The notes beneath the pieces are model-generated. The model saw only the letters and a program-made list of their open reading frames with translations. It ran no database searches and was not told the DNA's origin. Positions 28,765-39,500 of a stretch of 64,000 bases of DNA are shown here, piece after piece. Source of the DNA: Tritrichomonas foetus (Eukaryota > Parabasalia > Tritrichomonadida > Tritrichomonadidae). The position numbers and the translations under genes are program-made. The DNA is taken from NCBI GenBank assembly GCA_001839685.1, contig MLAK01000691.1:1-64000 (forward strand). The letters run 5' to 3'. The number at the start of each line of letters is the position of its first letter. The first letter of the stretch is position 1.

Positions 28765-29739
28765 TCATTTGGCAGGATTGCTCAATTGAGACCTTAATTG
28801 GTTCAAAAATGAAGATTGAACAGAAATTGTTTTCATTGACTGCCTTGCTGGAAGTCCTTTCTCTAGTTTCGGCAGATCACACACTAAGAATGTCGATTGT
28901 TGAACCTGTATAACTTTCGATGTAACTATTGTTCCTGTTCTGCAAATTTCGGAAACAGAAAGCTCGGTTGTAAACATTTTGTCGAGACTGATTCTTTGAG
29001 AGGGGTCAGCAACAATGGTGTCCTTTATTAGTTGCTTAAGTGGGTCCGGAACATCAACCGATAGCCCTTTGTACCCTTTCATGATATTTTGCATCATGCG
29101 ATATAAATTTTTTGTATCCCATGGAACCTGGCCTGTCATCATATACAAAAGAAGTAACGATAGACTCCAGACATCTGCTGACGGGCCAGGTGGTTCATCG
29201 CCGTTGAGAAATTCTGGTGCTAAAAATATTATCGATTTTCCGGTTTGTGGATTTGCTGAGTTGAAAACAAGCGGATAAATATCAGTTATTATTGGTTTTC
29301 CATCTGGTCCGATATAAATATTGCATGGTTTGAAAAAATTTGGGGAAATATTAATTTGGTGGAGCTTTTTACATACCCGGAGAACACTTTTCCAAAGAAC
29401 TAAATAGGCATTCATATTTGGTGTTTGATCTCCGGCAACTTGCTCTTCAAGATTAGGACAATCGATGTATGGACGAAATAGATATATAAAATTTCCATCG
29501 CGAAAGACTTCGTCGTAAGGTAGAATGAAGTGAGATTTTATCGTGCTCGTTTTCTTGATAATTTCGATGAATTTATTCGCCACTTTTTCTCCGCCTAGTC
29601 GATCAACTTCGATAATTTTACCAATATATGGTTCTTTTTCATTTTTGAGGAGTTTTGCAGTGGGTCCAAGGAACCCGCTTGGAAGATTTGTTTCGAATTT
29701 GTAGTTTAGAGGAAAAGAAGGAGTATTGAAGTTCATCAT
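28765..29739 (-). CDS. Protein pseudokinase
   Basis: A 324-residue single-domain protein with a protein-kinase fold that lacks the catalytic signatures. The HRDLKPEN loop is replaced by PNFFKPCN (133-140), so the catalytic Asp becomes Phe135. The DFG motif is DIY (153-155). There is no glycine-rich loop at the N-terminus (ETNLPSGFLGPTAKLL). A Lys in GKIIEVD may stand for the VAIK Lys. APE (174-176), the SADVW Asp and the C-lobe helices are kept, so the fold should be intact. A scaffold or allosteric role is inferred. The C-terminal 60 residues beyond the domain are Ser/Gln-rich. Two adjacent ATGs start the frame, and I used the first. Confidence 0.85.
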   Translation of the reverse strand: MMNFNTPSFPLNYKFETNLPSGFLGPTAKLLKNEKEPYIGKIIEVDRLGGEKVANKFIEIIKKTSTIKSHFILPYDEVFRDGNFIYLFRPYIDCPNLEEQVAGDQTPNMNAYLVLWKSVLRVCKKLHQINISPNFFKPCNIYIGPDGKPIITDIYPLVFNSANPQTGKSIIFLAPEFLNGDEPPGPSADVWSLSLLLLYMMTGQVPWDTKNLYRMMQNIMKGYKGLSVDVPDPLKQLIKDTIVADPSQRISLDKMFTTELSVSEICRTGTIVTSKVIQVQQSTFLVCDLPKLEKGLPARQSMKTISVQSSFLNQLRSQLSNPAK

Positions 29740-30453
29740 TTTTCACCTTCTCTTTTTGTGAAAAATGCACACTTTACTGGTTTTGAATTTGCTTGAAAAA
29801 GTTATTTTATACCATCAAAATTCATCAAATCTGATTGCATAGAAATATTTCTGTCGTCACAATTTCTATCTCTATTTTCTATCGTTTTTCACTTTTTGTA
29901 TTAAATTCAATCTGAAATAATATTTTGCGAGGAATCGGGAATAGATGAAGAAATATGTAAGGATTAGATTGTATGTAATTCGAAGATTGGTTAAAAAATT
30001 GATATAGGGGTTTCTTTATGTTTTCAATGGTTATATTTTTCATGACAATTTTCTCCTTTCTATTCTGCCCATTAAGAAACATATTCACAAATAAACTGAA
30101 TGAAAGTGAAAATTCCAAATGAAAAATGCTAAAAAATAATTTAAGCATGAATCGCCTATTAATCGATAAAAATACTTATGAAATCAATAAAATAGAGTAT
30201 TAAATGAGTACTTATTACATATAGTGTTAGTTTGTTGAACATTTTTGGTGATAAAACCAAAAATGGGAATACCTGATATGATCACTTGCAAAATAGTTAT
30301 CGATGGTCTTTATACCAAAAATTGTGTACTCTAAATACAATATAGTAAGATGACATAATAATGTTTAATAACATTCAAAAAATAAAAGATTACATTTTGT
30401 AATTTATTTACAACAATTTGAAACAAAGAAAAAACAGATTTATTTGCAACAAT
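29740..30453. other. Intergenic
   Basis: About 710 bp of AT-rich sequence. An open frame at 29879-30148 looks like chance. No feature was seen. Confidence 0.55.
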
Positions 30454-30891
30454 TTATCCCCAAAAATAGCATCGTTTGTGACCTGGTTCAAATGCACGCA
30501 TTTCTTTTGGTAATTGCCTACCCTCAATATAAATTCTGGCACTTTTTGGGGCATCCGTTGTCTGCTTCCTTTCCAAAGCAACTCTTTCAGTTATTCCTTT
30601 ATCATAATCTTTTTCATGAAGATAGCGTGAACGAATTGGCAATTTTTTATTTTTCAGATTTCTGACTCGTTCAGTGTCCCTGTTCGCTTTTTCATACTCC
30701 ATAATGACTTTTCTAGCATGCTCATTGTGCCTTTCTTCGAATTTTATCTGCCAGTCGAAATTTGGTGTTTGACATCTCGCTGTTTGCGGATTTCGTCTTT
30801 CTTCTGCCATATAAATTGCATTGTCTACATTTGTTATCATAAAATCATTGATTTTGATTGTATTAATCTTTGTTGGTGATCGATCAATCAT
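30454..30891 (-). CDS. Small basic protein, conserved-looking, unknown
   Basis: A 145-residue basic protein with many Arg, Glu and aromatic residues (NPQTARCQTPNFDW, then FEERHNEHARKVIMEYEKA and RSRYLHEKDYDKG). The middle is helical and the rest extended, a composition often seen in small microtubule-associated proteins of flagella, but I cannot name it. An alternative start at the internal Met18 (MITNVDN) is possible; no Inr decides. Coding composition is good and it lies between two clear genes. Confidence 0.65.
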   Translation of the reverse strand: MIDRSPTKINTIKINDFMITNVDNAIYMAEERRNPQTARCQTPNFDWQIKFEERHNEHARKVIMEYEKANRDTERVRNLKNKKLPIRSRYLHEKDYDKGITERVALERKQTTDAPKSARIYIEGRQLPKEMRAFEPGHKRCYFWG

Positions 30892-31157
30892 CGTTAAATA
30901 TTTTAACGTACAATATTCAAAAATTTATAGAATCAAAACTTTATAGATTCAAAAGTCCTCACAAAATTGACTATATCTGAACAAACAAGCAAAAAAAACC
31001 AGGAACTTTTTCTGAGACACATAGAATTAATTTAGGAATGGTCAATTTTTAAGGACTATACGATATATTCTTTGAATTGTTGAGAAATTTGGTCAAATAC
31101 TTATCATGATGAAAAAAGAAATATTCTGATTCAATAATTTGTATGAAATTTGATCGT

Positions 31158-31162
31158 TCATA
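31158..31162 (+). promoter_or_regulatory. Inr element TCATA for the RING ligase gene
   Basis: TCATA ends one nucleotide before the ATG at 31164. If the A is the transcription start, the 5' UTR is only four nucleotides. Confidence 0.5.
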
Positions 31163-31163
31163 A

Positions 31164-32588
31164 ATGATCGCAATCTTGTTTATCTATTTATTCCAAACTG
31201 TCACTTGCCACACAGAATTTTATGAAGGATACTGGAATAGATCCATTCCAAAATTCCAACTCCCTGTTTACTTCCGTTTGAAAATCAAGTTTATTCCATC
31301 TAATTCTTCGATTAGTACAGTAAAAACTATTTTTTCTTACATAAACACGCCATCCACGCTGATACCAAACGAGCCGTTTTCCGCTACAGGCATTTATGTG
31401 AATACATCCAATACTTTATTCATCTTGTTTACTCATGAGCCTATTGTTCAGATTCAAAGGGATTCGAAATCACACATGTATGATGAAATAGGAAAATATA
31501 TAGCCAGCCAGCCAAGAATCAATCATTCAGAATTACATATTCATATTCAATCAATGATTAAAAATTTAACAACGCCAAAAGAAATGGTTACATATATTTT
31601 TAATAGAACATGCAATGGAAGCACATGCAACCTTACTGGCTCCCAGTATCTCAGGAATAAGTTCCTCTATAACTCCTTGAAAACTTATGATTATATAGAA
31701 CTTGATAAAAAATGGAGGATCTTTGTATCATTTTTTGCAATTGCCGTCACTTTTTTATGTTTCATTTGGTTAAAATTTCCAAAATCACAACCCTCAGTTA
31801 TTTGCCCAGCAACAATCCATTTAATCTGTTCTGGTGATTATGCAATTGCAATCGTCTTTTTCGGTTTGAAAGATCATTTTGATCTGATTGACAAATCTGT
31901 ATTTTCAATTGTTTTTGGATTTTCCTTTTTGAGTATTTTGATTTTAGGGTCAAGTTTTGTCAATAAAGTTGAAATGGCTGTAATGCCATCAATTTCTGGA
32001 GAATGGATTACTGCAATTTCTGGAATGCGACACTTTTATATGTTTTTGTTATTAACAATATTTTACGAAGATCCATTATTTGCTTTTATTTTACGTTTTT
32101 CCTATTTGATTCCACAAATCATATTTTCCGCACTTTATAATAAAGCAAAGACGATTAATATCTTCTTTATCACTTCTATGGCCCTTGCACAGCTTGCAGA
32201 AATGTATTTATTGATTCAATATAATCCAGATAAAAACTATTACTTTAAAAATAGTGAAGATTTACTTAAAATTACATCTGGTTGGATTGGTGCACAGATT
32301 TTTGTTGTCATTCTTCAGCACTTCTTTGGTGGTGCCTTCTTTATCCCGAAAACACAAAGAGCTGAACATTTCAGTTACCTCACTGAAAAACCACCGCCAG
32401 ATGCAGAATGTACAATTTGTCTTCAGAATGTTGAAGAGGGTGAGCCATATTACAGCACCCCATGCCACCATTACTTCCATCAAGAATGCTTATCGAGATG
32501 GATGGAAGAACAATCAATTTGTCCAGTATGTAGAACACCTTTACCACCCATTGAAGATCCTTCTCCGCCGTCACCATTAGAAGTTTAA
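31164..32588 (+). CDS. Multi-pass RING-H2 E3 ubiquitin ligase (Tul1/Dsc1-like)
   Basis: A 474-residue membrane protein. An N-terminal signal peptide (1-15) is followed by a lumenal domain of about 165 residues with an FYEGYWN segment. Six or seven transmembrane segments lie between about 180 and 390. The C-terminal RING-H2 finger (416-460) has CTICLQN, CHHYFHQECLSRW and CPVC, and all eight zinc ligands are visible. This is the layout of the Golgi/endosomal ligases Tul1/Dsc1, which ubiquitinate misplaced membrane proteins for vacuolar or proteasomal degradation. Because Tul1 works in a complex, partner proteins should exist elsewhere. The end is Pro-rich. A Golgi or endosome location is inferred. 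Confidence 0.82.
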   Translation: MIAILFIYLFQTVTCHTEFYEGYWNRSIPKFQLPVYFRLKIKFIPSNSSISTVKTIFSYINTPSTLIPNEPFSATGIYVNTSNTLFILFTHEPIVQIQRDSKSHMYDEIGKYIASQPRINHSELHIHIQSMIKNLTTPKEMVTYIFNRTCNGSTCNLTGSQYLRNKFLYNSLKTYDYIELDKKWRIFVSFFAIAVTFLCFIWLKFPKSQPSVICPATIHLICSGDYAIAIVFFGLKDHFDLIDKSVFSIVFGFSFLSILILGSSFVNKVEMAVMPSISGEWITAISGMRHFYMFLLLTIFYEDPLFAFILRFSYLIPQIIFSALYNKAKTINIFFITSMALAQLAEMYLLIQYNPDKNYYFKNSEDLLKITSGWIGAQIFVVILQHFFGGAFFIPKTQRAEHFSYLTEKPPPDAECTICLQNVEEGEPYYSTPCHHYFHQECLSRWMEEQSICPVCRTPLPPIEDPSPPSPLEV

Positions 32589-32922
32589 GACTTTCTCTTT
32601 TGTTATTTATTCTATTTTATGTAAATTATAGAGATACCTATACTTGCTTTTTGTATGTTTTGATGAATTCATGTGTAAAAATATATTTATATATAAATTG
32701 ATATACTTTCACATGTTGATTTACTTGAATTATATTCTTATCATTATGTTAATAATAAAAAATGAAAAATACTAGACTCAATATATGATTATAATTATAA
32801 TTATTGATAAGTGATTATTTATCTTATCAAATATAAAGCTAGTATTTTCAATGAGCAAAATGTATTTGAAATAATTAAATTCCGCAAATCTGGATTTATC
32901 TACATTTTTATTACAAACAAAA
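32589..32922. other. Intergenic, convergent
   Basis: About 330 bp between two convergent genes, AT-rich. No feature was seen beyond likely 3' ends. Confidence 0.55.
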
Positions 32923-34914
32923 TTAATCTATAAAATTAACATGGCCTGTTTTGATTACTCGAGAGGTTGTAATTGTTGTTGGCCTATTTCTTACACCATT
33001 TGATGTTGTTGCTGTTCTTCTACCATTTTGTTGAGATTGTCCTGGCAAACGAAGTTTAGGTTTTTCTCTACGATGCTGCAAAAACTGATGGCGTATGCGT
33101 TGATTTGAATGTTGGGCTGAACGCTGACTAGATTGCTGATTTTGACTAAAAGTTTGGGGTTGGTTAGAATTTGATGTAATTGTCGATGATATTTCTGTGG
33201 TTGATGGAATAATGGAATTTACAGTCGCAGGAAGTGGTGCGGAACATCTTGTTGCATTCATTGATGTAGCTGGTCTTCTTTTTTCTGGCGATGAAACAGT
33301 AAATGGTCTTTGTCCATTTGTAGCACCAGTCAACGGTCTTCTGTACATCGATGGGGTTGTCTTAGGTCGAACTGAGCAGGATAAGAATAAATTAATAATA
33401 TTTTCAAATTGAAGTTTGCTTGCTAAAAGTGAAGGAGTAATTCTCGCATTATTCCTTGCATGTCTATCAATTTTAGGATTATTAAGAAGCATTTTGGTAA
33501 TTTCCGGATTGTTTGTGTCAACTGCAAAATGAAGTGGTGTCCAGCCATTTGAATTTTTCGCGTTTACTAATGTTTCATTTTGATCCAACAATAATTTGGT
33601 TGTTTCATAATGTCTATGCTTCACTGAGTAATGCAATGGTGTCATTTGGTGCAAGTCTTTTTTATTAATTAAAGAAGGGTTTTCATTTATTAAAAAATTT
33701 AATACGGCAAAATTTCCATATTTTGCAGCATAATGTAAAAGGGTCATTCCATACTCATCAACTTCATCAATACTTTCGTTGATTTCTTGAAAATATGAAA
33801 GAACACATAAATTATCTGATAATATTGCCAAATGGAGAATTGAATCTTCATTTGTATCTTTTTCATGAATACTTAACTGTTTTATATCAATTAACCATTC
33901 GAAAATGTCATATTGATGAAAAACAACAGAACAATGAAGCGAATCATTAAAGTCACAATCAAGTTGCTCAGTTAAATGAATGATTTCGGGATTTCCTCCT
34001 GCAGTAGCAAAGTATGGAAGTGGCATACTTCCGGTACTAATGTGAAAATCAGCATTATTTAGTAGGAAGAATTTAAAACACTTTAATGATCCAAAATAAG
34101 CAGCAATTTGTATACCAGTTGGATTAAATCGCATAATCCAAGAAGGCTCAAAAGGCGACATTTCATAATGTTTATTCAAATTGAAGTTTTCATTACAGCT
34201 CAGTTGTTTAAGTGCTTCAATATCATCGTTTCTTATTGCTTGGTAAACTGGATCATTTGATTCTATAGTTTCTCGATTTTGTTTAAAAGTTAGCCAGTTG
34301 TTTTCTTTAAGTGTATCAAAGTTATCCAATATACTTCGATAAACACTCTTAAATTGTGTGCATTGAATATGCATTTGAAAAGCTTCTAAGCATTGGTTGA
34401 ATAAATCATGATCCTCCTCTTCAATTTCGGGAGCGAACCAACAAAAAAGGCTACAGATGGATTCATTGAAAAGAGAAAAATGATCAAAGCATTCTTTTAT
34501 AATTTCAATGACATCACCTATCTCAAAAATTCCATTTGTGTAGCATTGATACAAAAATGCTTGGATTGAATTCTGGTATGGAATAATGTTATCGGTTGAT
34601 ATTTCATGTGATATCACCATTGAAATCGACTTTGGCAATTCAAACAAAGAATAATTTATTGACGAATTTTCAATAATTAATAAAATTAGCTTTATAACTA
34701 GCGAATAGGATTTTGATCTGAATTTAATCGGAATTAAAAGCTGATGAGCAAGCTGACGGCATTTTTCACTCGAATCTGCAAAATAACGTTGAATGAAGTC
34801 AAATGTTTCGGATAAAGTGTCATTGGTAATATTAATTAACAAAAATTGAAGCTGTGATAACTGAGAAATGGATGTTTCGTAAACGCTTCCAATGGATCGT
34901 GGCGAATCATTCAT
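32923..34914 (-). CDS. Ankyrin-repeat protein with trichomonad-type helical N-terminus
   Basis: A 663-residue protein. Residues 1-215 are a helical region (SQLQFLLINITNDTLSETF) like the N-terminal domain that precedes ankyrin repeats in many trichomonad proteins. About eight ankyrin repeats follow (about 225-520). Clear units include DEYGMTLLHYAAKYGN, HQMTPLHYSVKHRHYE and NGWTPLHFAVDTNNPE. The tail (about 525-663) is Ser/Thr/Gln/Arg-rich and likely disordered. Ankyrin repeats bind other proteins, and the partner is unknown. This is one of the largest protein families in trichomonads, so orthology cannot be judged here. Confidence 0.88.
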   Translation of the reverse strand: MNDSPRSIGSVYETSISQLSQLQFLLINITNDTLSETFDFIQRYFADSSEKCRQLAHQLLIPIKFRSKSYSLVIKLILLIIENSSINYSLFELPKSISMVISHEISTDNIIPYQNSIQAFLYQCYTNGIFEIGDVIEIIKECFDHFSLFNESICSLFCWFAPEIEEEDHDLFNQCLEAFQMHIQCTQFKSVYRSILDNFDTLKENNWLTFKQNRETIESNDPVYQAIRNDDIEALKQLSCNENFNLNKHYEMSPFEPSWIMRFNPTGIQIAAYFGSLKCFKFFLLNNADFHISTGSMPLPYFATAGGNPEIIHLTEQLDCDFNDSLHCSVVFHQYDIFEWLIDIKQLSIHEKDTNEDSILHLAILSDNLCVLSYFQEINESIDEVDEYGMTLLHYAAKYGNFAVLNFLINENPSLINKKDLHQMTPLHYSVKHRHYETTKLLLDQNETLVNAKNSNGWTPLHFAVDTNNPEITKMLLNNPKIDRHARNNARITPSLLASKLQFENIINLFLSCSVRPKTTPSMYRRPLTGATNGQRPFTVSSPEKRRPATSMNATRCSAPLPATVNSIIPSTTEISSTITSNSNQPQTFSQNQQSSQRSAQHSNQRIRHQFLQHRREKPKLRLPGQSQQNGRRTATTSNGVRNRPTTITTSRVIKTGHVNFID

Positions 34915-35116
34915 TTTAACAGGTTTTTTTCAGGTAACATTTCATCATCGAAATGAGTCACGAATTCTTTCCATAATCTTCGGATTTGCAAATAGGCAGA
35001 ACCTGAAAGCGAAATATTTGTTTTGCATTTTCTAGAAAAAAATTAATAAAAAAGAAAAAAGAGTGAGAGAGATATCATTAAAATATTTTTTTAAGATCAA
35101 GCGGCAGACTTTTTAC

Positions 35117-35593
35117 TCAAAGACGGCGTCCACGGCGACCACCCTTGCGGCGGGTTGAATCGTGTGGTAATGGTGTAACATCTTCGATTCTTCCGATTTT
35201 AACTCCAGCGCGTGCAAGGGCACGGAGAGCGCTCTGTGCACCTTGGGCTGGAAGACGACGTTGGGAACCACCCTTACCACTAAGTTTGATATGAAGACCG
35301 TCAATACCGAGATTCTTAAGACGAGCAGCAACTTGTTGAGCGGCAAGCATGGCAGCATATGGGGTAGCCTGATCACGGGCAGCCTTAACGACCATACCAC
35401 CAGTAACCTTAACAAGTGTTTCTGCGCCTGAAAGATCAGTAACGTGAATGAAAGTATCGTTCTTTGTAGCGTAAATGTGAGCGACACCGAGAACTATTTC
35501 GCCTTGTTTCTTTGGTGGGCCGACATAAACGTCATCGGCCTTTGTTTTCTTTGTTGTTGGTGCTACTTTGGCCTCTGGGGCTGGGTTAGACAT
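35117..35593 (-). CDS. 40S ribosomal protein S14 (uS11)
   Basis: A 158-residue uS11, component of the small-subunit platform. Core signatures are [33 protein letters not shown] [26 protein letters not shown] and the invariant end [27 protein letters not shown] (split here by length, seen at 131-158). The N-terminal 25 residues are lineage-specific. Odd: the segment usually read as NRTKTPGPGAQSAL is [14 protein letters not shown] here, so the conserved PGPG turn is PAQG. Codons are GC-richer than in the neighbours, as expected for a highly expressed gene. No intron is present. Confidence 0.97.
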   Translation of the reverse strand: MSNPAPEAKVAPTTKKTKADDVYVGPPKKQGEIVLGVAHIYATKNDTFIHVTDLSGAETLVKVTGGMVVKAARDQATPYAAMLAAQQVAARLKNLGIDGLHIKLSGKGGSQRRLPAQGAQSALRALARAGVKIGRIEDVTPLPHDSTRRKGGRRGRRL

Positions 35594-35737
35594 TCGAAAG
35601 GAAGGCCATAACCGTTGACCAGATAAATTAACTTTTTGAAGTCTAAACTTTTTAAATCAAAATATTTTTAGAAATATTCAGAATGATTGTTAAAGTATTG
35701 AAAATTGTTAATGTAAATTCAAATCTAATTTTAAACG

Positions 35738-35742
35738 TCATT
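35738..35742 (+). promoter_or_regulatory. Inr element TCATT for the 172-aa coiled-coil gene
   Basis: TCATT lies 9 nt before the ATG at 35752 and supports that internal ATG as the true start. Confidence 0.5.
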
Positions 35743-35751
35743 AGAATTTGG

Positions 35752-36270
35752 ATGATAGAAAACGAATGTTATGGTGAAGCTTCAAATGAAGATGTCGCGT
35801 CATTGATGAAGACATTAGAGATGCTACGAAATAAAAGAAACGAATTGGTTAAACAACGAGATTCTCTCATTCAAAACAATAAAAACGTGAAGTTTTCCAT
35901 TCAACAAGAAGAAAACAAAAAAGATCTCCTCGTCACCAAAATTAATCATAAAAAAGAAAAAGCAAGCGCTCTTCCTGACCCCCAAAATATAATATTAGCA
36001 CAAGAGTTAAAGGAAAAGTTGAAAAGCTCGGCCGACGAATTGAAAAGGCTTAAACAAAATATAATTGAAAAAGAAGACGAAAAAAAGACAAAAATGGAAG
36101 CGATTTATAATCCACAGTCAAAAAGGTCAATCAAGAAAGCAATCAATTTCCTACATCAGTCATTGCTGGATGAGCTTTCTGAACAAATCCAGCATGATGA
36201 AAATGTTGAAACTCTACAAAAGAAAGAGAAACAAATTCAATTATGCGAAAATTTGATGAGTTTATATTGA
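35752..36270 (+). CDS. Small coiled-coil protein
   Basis: A 172-residue protein beginning MIENECYGEA and almost entirely coiled coil (about 20-165, Lys/Glu/Gln/Asn-rich). I chose the ATG at 35752 because an Inr lies 9 nt upstream. The open frame extends to an earlier ATG at 35683, but those 23 residues (Val/Ile/Asn-rich) do not look like part of a coiled-coil protein. No family was recognised. Its short length and heptad pattern suggest an adaptor or kinetochore/axoneme-type subunit, which cannot be tested here. Confidence 0.7.
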   Translation: MIENECYGEASNEDVASLMKTLEMLRNKRNELVKQRDSLIQNNKNVKFSIQQEENKKDLLVTKINHKKEKASALPDPQNIILAQELKEKLKSSADELKRLKQNIIEKEDEKKTKMEAIYNPQSKRSIKKAINFLHQSLLDELSEQIQHDENVETLQKKEKQIQLCENLMSLY

Positions 36271-36598
36271 ATTGTTATTAATTTTCCTTAATTTGTTCTT
36301 ATTAAACACGTTTCTATCTAAACTATTTAAATTTATACAATGGAAATTTCATCAACAATATTTTAATTTAAAAATGGTGTTAACTCCTAGTAAAACTAGT
36401 AATGGTTGGTTAATTTGAATAGAATGATTTTTAATAATTAATCAACAAAGTTAATCATATTGTTTTGGCCTTACCAATTTGAAGCTTTTAAGTTAGGTTG
36501 AAAATACTTTGTAAACTATTGAAATTATTTCAATATAAGCACCTTTTTGATCGATAAAATGATTTGTGAAAATTGAAAAAGTCAAAGATTCATCAATC
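36271..36598. other. Intergenic before TOR
   Basis: About 330 bp of AT-rich sequence. TCATC just before the TOR ATG is an imperfect Inr match. Confidence 0.5.
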
Positions 36599-39500
36599 AT
36601 GATGAAATCTGAAAACATCATCAATTTAAAAGATCTTAAAATGCCAAACACGTTACCCGAGATGATTGATGTCTACAAAGCTTTCAAACACATCATTTTC
36701 GAAAATTGGTGTGTTTTGCATTATAAAGATGCATTTCGCGAGAAAAACTATTTTTTACAGCAAATTAAACAATGCGCAGCAAATAACCATCATGTCAAAG
36801 TTTGCATTGGTGCAGTAGTTCTAGCCAATTACTCTCAAACTTTTCGAGATGATTGTTCAAACCTACTCAAAGAAATTCCGCCTCCGAAAGAAAATATCGC
36901 ATCGCAGTTTATTTCGATATATATAGCAAAGCACGCCAATCGATTTCGAACTTCTTCCCAATTTATTGTCGAAATTTTATCAGTTATTCAGGAATTGCTT
37001 CATCCAAGTAAAAACAAAATAAATCACATTCACGGAAAAAATCTTTTATATAGCTTAGCAGTTTACGCGACCAGAGCATTAGATAAATGTACTTCTAGAT
37101 TTTACGATGTTCTGCTTATGGCTTTCTGTAATCCAGCTCCAGAGATAAAAACAGCTGCTTTGAAAACATTAAATAAATATTTTGAGTTAACGAGGCAAAA
37201 ACAACATCCACAGTCTTTGTATGTTCAAGCAAGAACTTTAATTAATTTGCCAAACCCCAAAAAACAAGGAGGAATTTTAATATTGACATCATTAATTGAT
37301 TTTTTCCCTGATTATTACATGGAGAGTGATTTAGCGGCTTTTTACTGGGATCAAGCGATGGAATCTATAAAAAAAGATTATAAATTAACAAGCGCATCAA
37401 ATATTTCTTGTTATATGCTTCAAATTGCACTAGCATCAAATTTTCCAGACGCTTATAGAGCCAACATCCTTGCAATAATTAAGCAAATCTGGCCAATGGA
37501 TTCAAATAAGCCATTACCAGAAATAATTAGCTTAATTAGTTTTACTTTACATAAATTTTCTGAAGCAATTTTACCTAGAATTGAACAACTTTTACAATTG
37601 ATTGGAAGTTTGCTTTCAATTAGTGACAATTTAATGATAGAATATGGATCTAATTTAATTATTGAATTTATGAATCATTTACCAAATGAATTTGATAAGC
37701 ATGCATATGAAATTTCACGTATTTTGTTGTCAGCGCACTACACAAATGATTTCGTTGATATTTTTCAAACAATTATCACAAGGCATGATTCTGTATGGAA
37801 GTATCTTTATCCAAATCTTGGTCAATTGTTAGTTCAATTACTTGATGAAAGGAAATCTAATATTGCTTTGCGATTAATTCCAATTTTACCATCGATTCCT
37901 GAAAATTATGTTCAAATGTTAACTGAAAGAGTTCAAACCTTATTGAGTGAAACTGATTTAAATTTAAGAAAATTAGTTCCACCTGCTTTACTTGTTTTAA
38001 ATAATCTGCTTCCATCTTCACGATCTCTTCATACTGGATCAGCTTTAATTGCATCTGCAATGATTGACGAATCGTGGGAAATGAGATTAGCTATCCTTGA
38101 ATCATTTAAACCCCCTTATCCACCATTTTTAGCTTATCCAAATATCCTTGAACATTTTTCCGTTTTAGTTAATGATGAATCTTACAAAGTTAGGCGTGCA
38201 GCTCTTCGAATCCTTGGTGGCGTTTCTTCATTGAACCCAGCAATGATTTATCCAATGTTTAGACGTATTTTATTGGATATTCTTTTTTTAATTGGATCAT
38301 CAAAATCGATGAGAGTACAAAGTGATGCAACTCTTTGTTTACCAATTATTTTTTCAAATGTAATTCCTATTCTACCTATTTATGTACCTGTATTTTTACC
38401 GATTGCGCTGCAATATCTTAAAGGACATCTCTCTGCCGCAGCTAATGAAATTGATGATCCACATAATTTCAAAACTACACCTTCCTATCCAACTCAAGTT
38501 CTTTCATATGGATCAACTTCTTCTATTTCTCGAACGCCATATCTAATGTCACTGTCTACATCATTTGATGCCAAAACACCAGTTATGAGATCAGGAAGTC
38601 TTGCATCAATGGCATCAATCAATGAATCAGTAATCCCCAGGGCTATTGTTGAAGAGCAGATGACTTTCTTTGAAAGAATCTTTTCGACAAAAATTGCAGT
38701 TAATTTTATTCAATCAATTGGCTGCATTTGTGAGAATAGTTTTGATTTAATAAAACCAAGTGTGAATGAAATAACGACTCTGCTTCTTGAAACAATTGGA
38801 CGAGCCGCACATAAAACTATTTTACTTGCTTCCATTGATACTCTTGGAAAAATAGTTGATCAGCTCGGGCCAGCAGAAGCTGTAAAAATTCCAGATTTAA
38901 ATTCAACACTGCTTAAACTTGGATCAAGACTTATTTCTGCAAAAGTTTATACAGCTATTTTTCGTATGCTTGGTAGAATTGGACCAATTGCACCACAAAG
39001 CTCATTAAACATGGTAATATCCGAAGTAAAAGCACCAGAAAATGTAGATTTATCTTTGCCTAGAGAAGATTATTTTGTACGTGCAGTTGTTACGAGCTTA
39101 TTCTTCGTTCTTGATGATAAAAGTGAATCAGCGCTCTATTCAGATGCTCATAGAGCACTTTCACGAACGTTCTCCACATGTTCCAAATCGGTAAATTCGC
39201 AACGATTATTTAAATCCTACGTTGCCCGTCTCTTAACAACAATTAGGGCATTAGCTGCTGATGAACGATCTTTATATTTCCAATATATAGCAACCATTTT
39301 AAGATGTCCAATGGAATGGCTTCAGCCTTTTGCTGGTCACTTTTTCAAACTTATTGAGGATTTATGGGATTCAGAGAATAATGCAGACGTATTAATGATT
39401 ATTCCTAAACTTGCATCCGCATTAAAAGATGAATTCTCACCTTATATGCCACGTGTTGTTTCACTTCTGCTTGACGCTTTAGCATCATGTGCATCAAGTT

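Noticed and set aside
35683..35751. Upstream ATG of the 35.7-kb coiled-coil gene
   Set aside because: The added 23 residues do not look like the rest, and an Inr lies between this ATG and the one at 35752.
36566..36598. In-frame GTG-started extension of TOR
   Set aside because: Eukaryotic starts need ATG; the ATG at 36599 follows directly and the added residues match nothing in TOR.
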